Assembly: GCA_030770545.1 (NCBI GenBank)
Contig: CM061096.1
Coordinates: forward strand, 8,723,501 to 8,787,500
Length of the DNA stretch: 64,000 nt
DNA from: Macropodus opercularis
Lineage: Eukaryota > Chordata > Actinopteri > Anabantiformes > Osphronemidae
Direction of reading: 5' to 3'
Each line of letters starts with the position of its first letter. The stretch's first letter is position 1. A program made the position numbers and the translations under genes. This document shows, in pieces, positions 1 through 14,399 of this stretch. The notes under the pieces are model-generated. The model saw only the letters and a list, made by a program, of their open reading frames with translations, was not told where the DNA came from and did no database searches.

Positions 1-3000
1 AAGATCAGGAGAGACGCTAAAGGTGTGGAGGTGGTGTGTGGACAGCAGTGGGCTGGAAACTCTTAGTCAGACAGAACGTTATTGCAAGATGTGAAGTTGG
101 TGAAGCTCAATAGCCACGAACCAGTTAGAACAGAGCTCCTGTCTCTCCATCTCTGCACGTACGTCTCCTACTATCTGCTTCAGTGATTTACTGCAGGAGC
201 GTTGAATGTGCTTATTTATCCAGCAGCTGACAAACGGCCAATGTTCCTGTAGCGATTAATTTCCCTTCAGGTTTCTCACAGCAAACTAAGGACACTGCCT
301 CTGTTTTAAATGTAATGTCTGTTGCAGCCTGACGTCTCATGTGAGCCATTCAGCATGTTTTCTTAACTGCGCTCGGCCCCCGTGGAGCCTCGTTCGTCAA
401 ATGCCTCCCTCCAGGCTAACGCGCGTATGTAATATTCGCCTCTGATTGTATCTCCAATCAGCTAAAAGCAACAGCCCTGTTGACGCGGTTGGTCCTTTGG
501 TCGGCAGCAGGAATAGAGTCAGTCTCTGATTTGGTGCAAAAAATGTCAAATCATATTTGAACAGCTGCTAAAAGTTCATCTCTGCTAACCAAAAGCACCA
601 CTGGGAAAAGCTGACATGATGTTCAGGGTAAGTGCAACAACAAAGGCTGGAGACAGACGGAGAAGGGGGGAATGCTGGTGTTTCAAACTGCAGACCCACT
701 GATTGCAGTGGAAACACTGAGTGTGAACTGCATAACTTTGTGAAGTGCATAACTTTTTTTTTTTTTGCCCGCAACTATGAAATTGGCTTTTCACAGACTT
801 TTTCCCCTTCGGTTGCAGCAACTGATTTGTTTTCTTTAAGCTTGCAGTGTGTGGGTGGGTGCAAAGCGGCAGCACGGGCAGAGAGGGATGAGCCGGAGAG
901 AGGACGAGAGCTGTTCTCAGGTAGAGAGCAGCGGATGAGACGTTTTGCCACATCCTGCCTCACGACTAGACTGTTTGCAAAGTGTGTATTTCCTTCATGC
1001 GCCATAAACACGTACATGTACGAGAGCACATCACTGTAGTCAAACGGGCATCAGAGCGTTGTTCTCAATAACAGGAAAGAAGCAGCAGGCTGCTGCACTT
1101 CGTCTGGATGACTCCACATGAAGGAACGCTCCAAACAGCTTAAGCATGAGTACATGAGTGCATGCAGATTTAGATATTACACCACTGTAAAGGCTGGTGC
1201 GGGCATTAGCAGATGCAGCCAAGCTTAGCACTCACCACAGACAGACCAACCTAGAAACTCAGAGGACTTTTTCTCAGCTGTTGCTTCTGTCTCAGGGCTC
1301 AGACACCTTCTTAATAATGTCCAACACAATCCTAAAGTCAGCGCCATCCATCACAAACTTATCTGAGTGGGTTGGCTGTCAAAACAAATGTTTTGTGCCT
1401 CAGTTCTGGTAATAAAATAACAACAGGAAAAAATAGCAGTTGCGGTTAGATGGTAATTATTTTCCCAGCAACCTTACGATAAAAAGAGAATCCGGCTTTT
1501 CGCTCCTTACTGAGATTATCTGATAAACAAATAACCAGGGAAGGAAGGATGTAGTGGGAGAACGAAGGAAGAAAGCAACTCAGTGGGTAGGAGACGAATC
1601 AGAGGGGAAGCAGAGGAACGAAATGCAAAATATGTGTTTTAATTGGCAAGTGAATATGGGAGCTGTGAGGCAGTGGGATGGCAATTAAGAAGAAATAACT
1701 GGGATGGTGACAGACTGACAGGGAGAATAAAGACGACCACGAGCTCTGATGGTTAGAAGAAAATTCCTTTATTAAGTCCAACCTCTGAACTTACTGTTTT
1801 TAACTGGATTAGTGCCATAAAGGGAAATTTTCCCTTCCCACAAACACTTGGCTGATGACAGACACACACACACTTGGTAAAATGTTGATGGATTCAAAGT
1901 ACAACCTGCACTGCTTCTCCTGCATCTGAAATGAATCTAACCAGAGCAGCAGGACGCTGCATTTACATAACACTGGGTAACAAAGTCCAGCGACTCCAGT
2001 AACAGCAGGTAGATGTGGCCATATGTCATCTGAAGCATCGCAGGTCAAAGGCCGGCGTGCTACTAATGATTACCTGCTGAAGCGTGCCTCCTCTTTGTTT
2101 GTTTTGGTAACCGTGGCGACAGTTCAACATGCTGCTGCGTTAAAACCCCCACACCCATCAGCTCCACGTCAGCCTTTATGATCTGCAAAAATCTGAAACT
2201 ATATAAAAAGTCATAAATGTATTACCAAACACACACAAAGACGCTGGAGCTACGTGACTCCCAACCTTTGAAACCGGAGCCAAGAAGCTCTTAAAAGAGG
2301 TTCACCTCAGCGCACATCCAGCCTTCAGGGTTCGAGTTATGGTTCAGTGTTGACATCAGATGAGTTGAAAGACAAAAAAAATCATCACTGAGCTCATAAA
2401 GTATAACACACCAAAGACTTAGAGGTGAAAACTGCACACGGTGGAGCCAGCACTTGATTGTAAATCAATTAACGCTTAAACAGCACGAAACCGAGCCAGA
2501 GCTTAGGCACGAATGTGTTTGTTTACGGGCATCATTTGTGTTCACTTGTTCTGTATATGAGTGTGTGTTGTGTTTGACCGCACTGACTCAGTTGGCAGCT
2601 TGCGACGTCGAGTGCCGAGTGGCCTTTTGTGATTTGAATGAGGGATGAAGCGAGGGGAGGTTTGGGTCAAGGGTCAGGAAGCAGTGGTCAACCTTCTCCT
2701 GTGCTCACTCTTTCATTCGTTTGGCCAACAGGTGTCATTTCTGCTACAGCCAGTGGCTGGTTAGCTTAGCGTAGGTAGCCTGAGTGCATGAGCTCATGAA
2801 TAGTAAAACACACATTGTTCTTCTCACACTTTTGGGTTTTGCATAAACAATAGTGACAGAATGTTAGACATGAACAGGGCTTAATAATAATATAATCTTA
2901 CTATTACATGAGTTTCCTCGATGGCCTCACCTGAATGACGCTGATATGCAATTTAGAGAAGGATGAGAATCTGGAAAGTCCTTCCACTTTGTTGTGCTGA

Positions 3001-6000
3001 CTGGGGCCTAGTTGCCTGCTACCGTTTCCTGTGTTTTGTTGTCGTTCACATGAACAAATACTTGTCAAAGTCCCGCATTAACCAAACAAGAATCCTTCTT
3101 CTCTTAATCCCTTCCCATAGTTTTATGACTTTATTCAGCTCTTCGTCCCTACAAGACCTCCCAGACAGACCTAGACCTGAGTGTATCTCCCCTTCTGTGC
3201 GTGTGTGTTACCAGCGCTTTAGTGCTATGACTTATAGCTCCCGTCGACAGCCATTATTCATGTGTCCCTCTAGGCGTCCATGTCAAAACTGCCTTTGTTG
3301 GTTCTCTCAGTTTTCAGCTGATCGAATCACAAATCACACAACTGACCCACAGGCAACAATGAATCAAACAGTCCTTAGCACAGTTTCATTTTACACAGGC
3401 ACAGATTTGTTTGGGTTACCTGTTTTACCGCTCTGCAGCCGGCAACAGAAAATGCAAATGAAATAAATTGCCCCTTAAATAAAGCGTAAGCAGCCGGAGG
3501 GTTCAGCTGCCAGTGGTCTGCAGCCGTTCACCTCGGGCTGGATGGGAACACAGAACGCTGGAGCAGGCATCCAGAGTGAATTAGCTGCTGTCCAGCCTGA
3601 TATCTGTGGCCACAGTGAGGGTGTGTCCCCGCTTTGACAGGACACTCACCCCTACCCCTGAAAGGCTCTCCTCTAATTCCTCATTATCCACCATCTGTTA
3701 GGTTTTAACATAATCTTCCTAATGAATTCTAATGACTTGTCCACGTAGAGTTTGTGATCTTTCCACATCTTGTCTGCTGATATAAAAGTTGGACTCGCGT
3801 GATTGGTTCCCAGCCTACACATTTCCATCTCCATTCACAGTTTTTTTATTACAGACAGGGCCTCTTGTGTTAAACGACAACACTGAATTGCTGCTTTGTC
3901 TCCTGAGGTGTGTGTTGGGGAGGAGACCATCGTCGCTGTGGGACGGGGGTATTTGGATCTCCGCTGCCGTTCGCCTCTCTGGCCATAACTCTGAGCCCAG
4001 TGAGCGTGTTTCTCACACCCTCACTCCAGCTGGGGGGCAGGAAGCAGCTCTGTCTGCGACGGTGGCGGTGGAGTTGTTGTGTCTTGTGAGCGTTGCGGCC
4101 GCAGTGTGTAGGGACGACAGGAATTCACCACCCAGATGCTGGATCTTGAAGAATCCCCTACTGACGCAAGGCCAGTTCATGGGCATCTGCTGCCACTTCC
4201 CTGTGAAAGCAGAGGCAAAAACAACCCCATCTTTTTTAAAAATGAAACAATCTACGAGCAAAAGCCTTGAATCCATTCCACACAGCAAACAGTAAATCTC
4301 AAAAAGAAAATATTTTTCAATCGAAATCTAATTTAAATGTCACGACCAATGCCGGCCTCACTAAAGCCGACCTGGCACCTCGCCGAGCTCCCTGGTGGCT
4401 TTGATGTAATCTCACCTTTGTCTGGAGTGTAACCTTAATGAGCAGAACAGCACACGTCCAGTGCGCTGAGTAATCCGAAGCGCTGATCAAAGACCCCAGC
4501 GGCAGATCAGTCATATGATCCGGCCGAGCCTCCTGTGAGACTCAGACGGCCAAGACACTCATGAATTAAATAAACTCAAAGCTCAGGCTCAGAAGTGTCT
4601 TTTCCTATCGGGTCTATGACCTTACAACTCAGATAAATAAACAGAAAAAACGTTTATCTAGCAAGTCGAGTAGATACAGTCGAGTAAAGAATTTGTTTTA
4701 TTTATGTATTTAATAATATTTGCACAATTGCACAAAAAGTGGTCTGTGGTGAGTAATATATAATAATAAGAATACAGTACATACATAATGATATAATTTT
4801 ATAGATAAATGCTCAAACTGTAATAGATGTGCCCTTAATTTATCTACTGGCTTAACACTTACCTGTGAAGCATTGCTAGTTTATTAATCTGAACATTTAG
4901 TTTATTTTACTCCGTACATAAAGGCGCTGCAGAAGTCTGACTCAAACTACTGGCGGTTTCAGTTTATCCTGAAAGGGCACCACCCATGTTACCAGACACT
5001 TTAATCCTGCCACCATACAAATGGGCTGTAAACAAGGAGGGAATGTGGAGGTGAGTTCATAACATCCTCATAACTACGAGACGCTGGATCGTTAAACTGG
5101 CCCATCGGCTCAGCGCGTGTGTCCATATTTGGCTGTAACTACCCAGCATTCCTGACTTGCCTGTCACCAAGATCTTCACGCATGTCACTCCCAGAAATCA
5201 GCTTGATCCTTTTCAAAAACCATCTTATATAACCAGCAGCTAATAACTGGGCTAATGTTTGGGCCTGTCTTGTCCCGCTGCCTGCGTTATCTGCTGCCTC
5301 CACAGAATCGGCTTTCTAAACCCAAATTATAGGCCTTCTTATGTAATAATTAGCAAGTATGATAAATAGTCAGCAGAAATGTCCTCCTCAGCTACAGCTG
5401 AGTGATCTGCTCAGAGTGGAAGACCTCTCTGGCTCCAGGATCGGAGGCTCATGCATCACAGCACGTTTCCCAGAGCTTTCCTTCTGACCTTTGCTCAGTC
5501 GACTCGTAATCACAAGATGGATTCATTTGCCATGTGTCAAAAGGACGTCTGAGAATTTCACTGAAGTGTCACCCTGACCTCTTCCCTCTCTGTCAAAATG
5601 GACCTTAGCCTTCAACTCTCCCTCTATTTACTTTAAGAGATATCAGATTTAGGGCACGGAGGAGTTATTAGCACAGACAGAAGCAGAAACTCTCATCTGC
5701 ATTAGCACCAAATGAAAGGACAAAATAGGGAGTGATATGTGATAAGCACGTAGCACCATTTACAGTAAGCACAAGCACACTTAAGGGACTTGGCTCCTGG
5801 TCTTGGCAATTTAACGTGAAGGAAGTGATGCTGAGAGGCGATAAGACCCAGATGGTCCTTGGGAACGTTTGGTCAGAATGCTGTCTGTGTATAAATAGTT
5901 CATTTACACCATGCGCTGTAAGGCAGCGATTTCAAGATTGAATGAGAATAATATTGTAGCTTACATCTACTAGCTCTGTTATGAGGAGAAATCACAAGTT

Positions 6001-9000
6001 GCCTTCAAAGACCCAGGTTTACTGTAAACCACCAGCAGGGATCCACACTTCTGACTCGTCTTTAAACAGGTTCACCAGCTTTCAGTCTATGACATCAGCA
6101 TCAACCACACACTTACACCGACCCAGTTAAACTAATGAAAGTACACTCATATTTTGCCAGATGATTATTTTCTACAGTGATACACAGTTATTTGAATGAC
6201 CTTAAAGACAACATCTTGACCACATTCACTGTGTAAAGCTTGAACACAAAGCACCGAGCGACCATCCGATCAGAACGACAAGAAACGAGAGACAAAAACA
6301 ATGACAAACCAGAGAAGGAATGAAAGAAATGAACACACGCAGCATTTTTGTTTTCCTTACAGGTGCGTGACGGATGTGTTTGTTGTTGAAGTAAAGAAAC
6401 AAGGATTAGTGAGAGTGTGGGACCCAGTGGAGCTTATGACAAAAGCTATTATGGGAAATAAGATCCTTTGAACACGCCAGCAGTGAAAAGCAAAGACAAA
6501 GTGACAGGCACATAGCAGGTTTGCATACCACAGGTGCAAACGTTTGTGTCGTCTGTTCATCGCAACGACAAGCTGAGGCAGTTATTATGTAACTATGTCC
6601 TATGACATATTTACGAGGGAACAGTCACTGTCAAAATGTTCGCCAAGGCCTCGAAACAGCTTCCCTTTAGGTTTTTAGGTGGGGAACCAGCAGAAAATGC
6701 CTGTGTTTTAATTCTAGTGTGATGTGTTTTAGAGCGAGGGGAAGTTGGCTTAGTAAACATTTGCACTAGAGAACACAGGAAAGGCTTAAGGCAACATAAT
6801 CAGAAGAGTGTGCAAAATGCAAATGGACAAAAAGATGTGCTATGCGTTATGTTTGTTTATGTTTGCAGGAAGGTGTGTGAAAGAAGCTCCACCACTAAAT
6901 GCCGCTTACACAACGCATGATGTTATGACTGCACTGTTAGTTACAGTGTGTCCCAGCTCCACTGTAAACAGAGAGTATCCAGGTGGTGGGTGGAGTACAC
7001 CTCTGATTTCACCAGTGTCTGCGAGAGGGCAAGAGAAGCATCGTTTATTACAGACAAAATGACAGGAACAGGAAAAGAAAGGCAGATATGAAACTGGGCT
7101 GAGGGAGAGTGAATGCGTAACGCAGTGAGTACAGGGAGTTCAACTTAGCACCTTTCCAGTTTGGATGGCACCGTGTTTTTCACAATAAAAGACACAGTTT
7201 AAAATGAAACAGTCAATTGGTGACTCATATAGTAAGACAGGGAGAACTGGTGTTGGTTAATTAGCTGACTACACAAACCCGACTTGGCGTTTACTCCGTT
7301 TTTCTTTTTTTTTGCATGATATAAAGCAAATACCAGCATGGCTGAGTCAGCTACCAAGCCCAGGCACAGCACCCATCCCTTTCACCACATCACAGGTGAG
7401 GCCCTGATGCATGGATGCCTGGCATTCTCCGACTGCTGCACCTGGAGCTAGAGGAGTGGAAAAGTGGAAAATTTAACGTGGCGTCCATCTGGACACATCC
7501 ATGATATCTGATGACACCTGTTCTCAGACAAGTAAAAGTTTCTTGTGTGTTGTATGTTATCAAATCAGCCGGAATTTGCAGTAGGACGCATCTCTGATTC
7601 ACAGCTCAGATAAGTTTGAGCCTGTTGGCTGAACAACAGTCTGCATGGTGGTGCAGCTGTAGGAGGCATGCATGCACGACACATCTGTCCCGCTTTGACT
7701 TTCATTAGCTCTGAGCTAAATGCAGGTCACATCTAGTCCCAGGACACATTCGAGTGCCTGCAGGCCCAGAAAAGCACAAGAACAGGATGTCCCCATGTTA
7801 CGGCGAGAAAGAATGCCTTGATTGGTTGATTCAAAACGGAGAAGACATTTCCCATGACACAATCCCTGCCATTTCCTGGAGCGCAGAGGTCTTGTACACA
7901 AACGGGTAGCGAGGAACGCCAAACCGGCAGGTCAAGCAGTGGCCCAGAGGGCTGCAGCTGACGTAAGGCTGTAACCCTTGCATAATATGTCAAAAAGTAT
8001 GAGAACGGACATATGTACAAAACAATCTATGACGTCCTAACCCTGCTGCTGCGAGAAGGCCTCTGCTCTGGGAGAGACGTTTGGTCAGTCCCCTCCCTAG
8101 TGCTCCGAGCAAGATTGCAATGTTCTGACGACTGCTTTCTGGTTTGGTCTTGCCCCAAGCCGCTTCACTGATTCATACACTTCCATCGTTTCATGAATAC
8201 CTCTGCCAGCCAGGTTGCATTTATTGTTGCAATTCAAAGAGTTTTATCACTAGTACTAAAATGGTCTCAGGACCGTTTTGCAGACGAGAAGCTGAAAATG
8301 CGCTGAGTCGGCCTAAGCTGTTCGGCTGCTCAGAACCATTCATACTTTCCACACATCCTATCCTGTTTCAGCCATGATGATTTTACCAGATAGGAACAAG
8401 CCTTCTTCCTCCATATTACCATGTGAAACATGCACTGTGCTTTTCTCAGGCTCTGCCTTTACCCTTTATTGAAATGAGCATGCCATACACTCTTCGGATG
8501 CTATACCAGCACAATTGATCTGAGCTGCGTCAATCATCTGCAGCTGGTTCATAAATCATAAAGTTTTTACCATTGTGGATTAAGTTCTCAGAGGAGGGAA
8601 TTTCAGCGTCTCCCTTCAGTGCAAGTTTTCCTTTCGCCCAGATGGGTTTAACAGAACAAGGGATGCTTTCTATTTTTACCACATATGATCCCTGCAACAC
8701 ATAACAGAGCCAAACCCAGTGGTATAGATTGATCTCACTAGTAAAGCAACAGTAGAAACTCAGAGCAACAGAAACGACTCCATGTAAAAATATGTATCAC
8801 GTGAAAGACTTAAAGACCAAAAGACTTGGCTGCGTTAGATACAGCATTGATCAAATCCTCCATTAAGGCTGGCAGCTAAACTGTGGTTTTGCAAAGTGAA
8901 ACATCTCAGACATGCAGGTAAAAGGAAATTATTCAATATCAGATTTCGGCAGCAACGTGATCAGTACAGACACAGACACCAGACAAAAAAACATGAGTGA

Positions 9001-11243
9001 AGATTAAAAGAATTCACGTTGAAAGTCAACCACATATTTGTCACCAGAATCTGATGCAACTGAACATTAGTTTTCAGACTGGTTTGCTTATGTTTACATC
9101 TTTTACACCAGTGCAAGTCAATACACGTCCAGACACACTTTAAAATCCATAAAAAGGTTTGGAGGAGCATCTGCGTGTGTTCGGTAGCGCTGTCTGTCAA
9201 CATCACTGCGGCGTGAGAAAGACTTTGCTCCAGATTTAATTGCATAGTTTCGCATCTTCTTTTAACAGAGGCCTCATTTCCAAGTAGGTTAATGTCGACA
9301 TCAAAGCAACATTTCTTAACATTTCTTCATTCCTTAACTGGCTGATAAAGTGCCTCATATCAGCTGATTGTAACAGTAGCTTAAAATTCTGTGACACCGT
9401 TTGAGATTAGGGCAGACGGTTGTTCTCCACGGTATCTGTACAGTGAAGCAGAAAGCAGCGTAGGTTGCAGAGTGAAAGGAGCCTCGTTTAACTTCATTAC
9501 CAGGTATCGCGTGACATTTCCGCTGCACCACATTTACCACAGCGCGTCTTCGGCTGTTTCACTTCTGCTCATCGGTCTCACATGCGCATCCTGTCGAGTA
9601 CACCTGCTTCAGCAGCCGCTCTGTGATTTTACAGACCATGTATTGTGTCAACACTGTACTCGTTACACGTGTCTGTCCTGAAGCAACACGACCCAAATCC
9701 TCCACAGAGTGAACACATCCACATGAACGGGCTGACACCACGGGCGTTGTTCTTAGCCTGCTGATCCAGAAGATGAGGCCTCATCCCTGTTTGCACAACA
9801 GTCACAGGGCAGACTCCATGACAGCTCCAGCTCACGCATTTCCCATCTGAGCATGAGGCCAGAATGGTGCTTCCATGAGTTACAAAAAAGTCTTTACATT
9901 TTCTTTCTCATGGAGCAGCTGTAACAGCTTCTGAAGTAAGTGTAGGCTCTGTGCCGTGAGTCCCGTCCAAGAGGTGAGTTAAAGGTTTTTCCAGACCACA
10001 ACACTTGACCTCTGGAGAGTTACTGTGCCGAAGGGAGACTGTAGGTCACGTGTTGCAGGAAGCTGAACAACCACAAATCAACAAATACAGTGAAAACTAG
10101 TAGTTGAAGTGATGCTATAGTTGTCATGGTAACTACAACATCCCTTTAGTTTTTAGACATAGAAAATGCATGAATATACAACAAAACTGTAAACTCTGTA
10201 ACTCCCAAAGTCAAGTGGTTCATTATTTCTAAGAATGTTTAGGGGTTGTAGTGATGCTGCTCACAGGCCCTGAGACAGAAGCCAAGTTGATGCCATCTCA
10301 AGGAGAGGAATGCAACAAATAGCAGGAAATTCCTACTTGGTTTGTTCCAGTAGGAAGGAATTCTTTTAAATCAGTCTGCACAAACGTAGTTTAGTTTGGC
10401 TGAGCAGGAACTAAGTTATAGTTTCCACGTAATCGTAATTTGATGCGGAAACAAGACAGGAGTGTTTCCAGAGGTTTCAGGTTTGTGTTGAAATATGTTA
10501 AGACTGAGATGAGGTTAAAAGCTCAGAATGTCTTTCAAATTTAGTCTTTAGAAGATAATATAAACTTAATAGTGTCAACAAACCTAAACTCCCCCTTAGA
10601 CATCCCTAAAATAACAATTTCCTGAAACAGAAGCCTGCAAACAGGGCACAAGTTCTCAGAATCAAAGAGCTTTTGAGAACAAAACAGTGACCTCTCTCCT
10701 CGATCTCAAGAAATCTCTGCTGACTAGCTTTTTAGTGGCTGGTCCCAGTCTCATTGTGCTGTTGTGGTCCACGGAGCACTCAGAGGTCAGTGCAGTTGAA
10801 GCTGTTGCGTAAAACAGGCAGCTTGATGTTATACTGCCACCTGCTGCTGCTACGGTAGCAGTAGCCCACTTCAACGGATATGCACTGATCAGACTGAGCT
10901 GAACTGAACAGACCAGCTCTACATCACGGTGCCTGTTAGTGGTGGGATATATCTGGCGGCAAGCGAATATTTTGTTGTGATCAGAACATGTCGGAAACTC
11001 ATTAAAAGCAAACCAACAGCTGCTCACGCATCTCAGTGGGAAAAATAAACCTTCACTCACATGGACACGGGAACAAGTAAGAACCCCAGGTGGCTGATAA
11101 GCAGGGTGGTGTTTAGGACTGCCTGGCCTTGGTAAGACATAAGGTATGACAACACTGAGAGCAAGACGTGTCACATGAGGCGTCTCCTTCACTGCGCTCC
11201 AGCTGCTCCCTGCTGAAGCTGGACATTTGGAGAGGTGGACTCC
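1..11243. other. gene-free upstream region
   Basis: I see no coding exon I can support here. The open frames are short, start and stop at random and resemble no family known to me; the longest, 10662-11192 on the minus strand, has no domain-like pattern. A 13-base T run sits at 754-766. The stretch just before 11244 must hold the hsd17b1 promoter and 5' UTR, but no clear TATA or CCAAT box decides the start site. The region could be intergenic, or an intron of a gene whose exons lie outside the window. Confidence 0.55.
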
Positions 11244-12633
11244 ATGGAGAAGAAGGTGGTTCTGATCACGGGCTGCTCCTCGGGGATCGGCCTGAGTCTG
11301 GCAGTGCGACTAGCATCCGAGCCAGGCCAAGCATACAAAGGTAACTAAAACTGACCAAATACAAGATATACAATACAGATTCACAGCCTAGCCCAGAACA
11401 GAGTGTGCTGCTCTGTGTTCAGTCTACGCCACAATGAGAAACCTGGCAAAGAAGGAGCGTCTCTTGGACTGTGTGAAGGGCCTGCATCAAGACACTTTAG
11501 ACATCCTCCAAATGGACGTGACAGACCGGCAGTCCATCCTGGATGTGAGGGACCGGATTGAGGAGAGACGTGTGGACATTCTAGGTACGCTGCTGTGCCA
11601 TCGAGCTCTCATTGGGGCTGTACTTCGCATGTTGATTGGTTTGCCCCGTACTGACAGTGTGCAACGCCGGCGTGGGGTTGATGGGGCCGCTGGAGGTGCA
11701 GTCCTTGGACTCAATGAGGCAGATTCTGGAGGTCAACCTTTTAGGTACCATCCAGACTATCCAGGCTTTCCTGCCAGACATGAAGGCTCAGGGCCAAGGC
11801 CGCATTCTGGTCACCGGCAGCACCGGAGGGCTTCACGGTGAGATATGCAAATATATGAGTCGCTGATAGACAGTATGTAAGCACGTAATGTTGAGGCTAC
11901 ACAACTTCACACTCGCTCACAGGTCTCCCCTTTAATGAGCTGTACTGTGCCAGTAAATTTGCAATAGAGGGAGCGTGTGAGAGTTTGGCCGTCCTCCTGC
12001 AGCACTTCAACATCCAGTGAGTTTTAAAGTCGGTGGCAGATTGTCAAATGTTCGTCGGTCAATGAAGACGATTACTAACACGATGGTTCATCCGACAGCG
12101 TGAGTCTTATTGAGTGTGGTCCAGTCAACACTGACTTCCTGGTCAACCTGCAGAAGGTGGAGCTTGGGGACATGTCTCTCCAACAGGTTGACGCCCAAAC
12201 TCTCAGACTGTATGAAAAATACCTGCAGCACTGTGGCTCCGTTTTCCAAAACGCAGCACAGGATACAGAGGACATTGTAAAGGTATGTGTACGTGTACTG
12301 ACGCGACTTCATTAGTTACACTATTAAAGGAAAACATTTGTTATTTGCCACCCTTTAAAAACAAAAAGACACTCCAGTACAAGCACATCAGCCGCTGCGA
12401 CCTCAGTAATAACCATCTAGACTTATCACCGTTCTGACATTTTACGCGACCGTGCTCTGCATTTTTGTTCGCAGGTGTTTCTAGAAGCCATGAAGTCGCC
12501 CAGCCCTGCCGTCAGATACTTCACCAGCGGCGTCGTGCCACCTCTTATCCAGCTGAAGGTCACCGAGCCCGATGGCTTGCAGCTCATCCGCGCTACGAGT
12601 GAACTCATTTTCTCATCTGAGGAGAAAGAGTAA
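11244..12633 (+). CDS. hsd17b1: 17-beta-hydroxysteroid dehydrogenase type 1 (estradiol 17-beta-dehydrogenase 1)
   Basis: NADP(H)-dependent short-chain dehydrogenase that reduces estrone to estradiol; in fish it is a gonadal steroidogenic enzyme (family knowledge). Exons: 11244-11340, 11423-11584, 11658-11837, 11923-12016, 12099-12282, 12475-12633, all with GT/AG borders and matching phase, giving 291 aa. Visible motifs: cofactor loop TGCSSGIG at 9-16, NAG at 89-91, and catalytic Ser141, Tyr154 and Lys158 in YCASK. The following LPF, LIECGP and YFTS segments are typical of HSD17B1. The protein lacks the long Gly/Ala-rich tail of the human enzyme (about 328 aa), so it ends soon after the core fold. 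The ATG is the first in frame and directly precedes the first beta strand (KKVVLITG). RDH8 is the nearest alternative family; overall similarity and the 17q21-like neighbours favour HSD17B1. Confidence 0.93.
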
Positions 12634-13070
12634 TTTTCCACTCATACATTTTTAACCAAGGTGCATTTTAAGGCGCAGAATTTAATTGACTTTTTCTGGG
12701 TTAAAGTTGATGCCCTGACCGCTGACTCACTGTTTGCTCAACTACCAAAAGCAGGACAGCTTCACGAGACTCCCTGCCTCTGTTATTGCATGTCACCCAC
12801 GATACCTCCCTTAACACAGAAATATATAAAAATAGAATAGATATAGTAGAAATAGCAGAAATATTTGATAACAGTTGTGCTTTATCTTTTGAGTTTGGCA
12901 ACAGCTTTTGTATTTGAGACATTTCACAGTGTTCTTGCCACAGTGGCTGATATAGTTTTACTGATATTAGTGTATTTCTAGACGCTAAGAATGTACTTTG
13001 CTATTTTAAGCAAGTCTTAATTCACAACACGGAATGAAAAGTTCCAGGAGATTTTCACAGGCTGTCACAC

Positions 13071-13124
13071 CATTAATTACTAATGTTGTATATTCACCAT
13101 TAATTATTAATGTTGTATATTCAC
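13071..13124. repeat. 27-bp tandem duplication
   Basis: Two adjacent 27-base units (13071-13097 and 13098-13124) differ at one base. Each contains an AT-rich near-palindrome (ATTAATTATTAAT in the second copy). The repeat lies about 440 bases after the hsd17b1 stop codon and just before its likely poly(A) signal. Confidence 0.9.
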
Positions 13125-13154
13125 ATTTTGCTCTGCTTTTAGTTTTAGCCATAA

Positions 13155-13160
13155 AATAAA
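13155..13160 (+). other. candidate poly(A) signal of hsd17b1
   Basis: A canonical AATAAA lies about 520 bases after the hsd17b1 stop codon, a reasonable 3' UTR length. Assignment rests on position only. Confidence 0.5.
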
Positions 13161-14399
13161 AGTGTTTGACGTAAACTACAACAACGTTTATGTCTGTTTC
13201 ACACTCATTGAGCGTATGCGGCAGTAAAACTGAGCGTGACAGTCTCCATCTGTGGGAAAGTATAGTAAATATTTTGTCTGACACTGTCCTTTCACCTAGA
13301 AGCGGATTCTGTCTTTAGACATAACAGACAAAAGAAAAAACACAGAATTCACTGTCACTATATTTTGTATATATATACTCTTATAAAGCCAACAGAAAAC
13401 TTATAGGTTTACGATCTCTTTTCTATATTTTGTACACTGGCTGATATATTTTAATTCTAATTTCACAAATACTGAGTATTTGAATGAAGTCCTGTCAATG
13501 ATTAAAGCATCTGATAAAACGTAGGTGAACTGAAAACACAGATTGACTGATGTGTTCAGAGATTAGTCTCATAAGAAGAGGTTTGGTGGATCTTCCTGCG
13601 TCAGCTGTGCATAAAGATCATTGATAATCGATTGAACTGGGGCCAGCATCTGTCTGACCTTTAGCTGTGTTTGGACCGTTAATCCCATAAGTACGTACTT
13701 TAATTATCTAAGTCAGACCATCTAGTCTGTACACTTACAAGTTACTGTGTATTTCCAGCCAGGCTTGGATAGGATTGACTGAGGTTCTTAAAACCCTCCC
13801 TGATTAAGCCCTAGTTCCAGGCTCAGGATCCTGAAATGGATCTTGTGCTGCCAGTTCTCCCTGTCACACAGCAACTCTTAAACGTTTCAGCGCTTTAATA
13901 GTACAGTGAGAGTTAAGGCCGCTGGAAACCTTTATCAACTGCGGTGCGCAAAAGAGCTACAGTTAATTAAGTGTGGTCAATGACCTTTATTCCACTTTAC
14001 TGCATCACCAGTACAGTGTGTCCTAGTTGCTTCTGGAAACTCAGCCTTGTTCAGGTCACGCACAAATGATCAATATGTGACTGTAGTGCTTTTAGGCAGA
14101 ATACGTAAATATTAAAATGACAAAAATTCAAAGATATGAATTTCATTACTTCTGTACATAAGTGAAATGTTTTTCATTTTAGTATTTCCTCAAAAATTAA
14201 AAAGTCATGAGCGAATTGTGTTTACAGCAATGAAGAAAATGAATAAATGTTCTGAATATTAGATATAAAGACGAATAAAATGATTTGCATTGATAAAAAG
14301 ATCGTTTCAGTTCAAATGTTAAAGCGTCTAGATTTTTTTTATTTATGACTTTATAACCTTTCTTTCACCGGATCTCGATCCCGTTTGTAAGGAATGAAC

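Larger units (their letters stand above)
12634..14399. other. hsd17b1 3' UTR and intergenic spacer
   Basis: The stretch holds the presumed hsd17b1 3' UTR up to the first AATAAA at 13155-13160, then AT-rich spacer without recognisable coding content. A 27-bp tandem duplication lies at 13071-13124, inside the presumed 3' UTR. Confidence 0.55.

Noticed and set aside
2963..3466. 167-codon plus-strand frame
   Set aside because: No recognisable domain and no consistent exon borders.
10662..11192. 176-codon minus-strand frame upstream of hsd17b1
   Set aside because: Composition is random, there is no domain, hydrophobic or repeat pattern, and no matching splice context. Chance frame.
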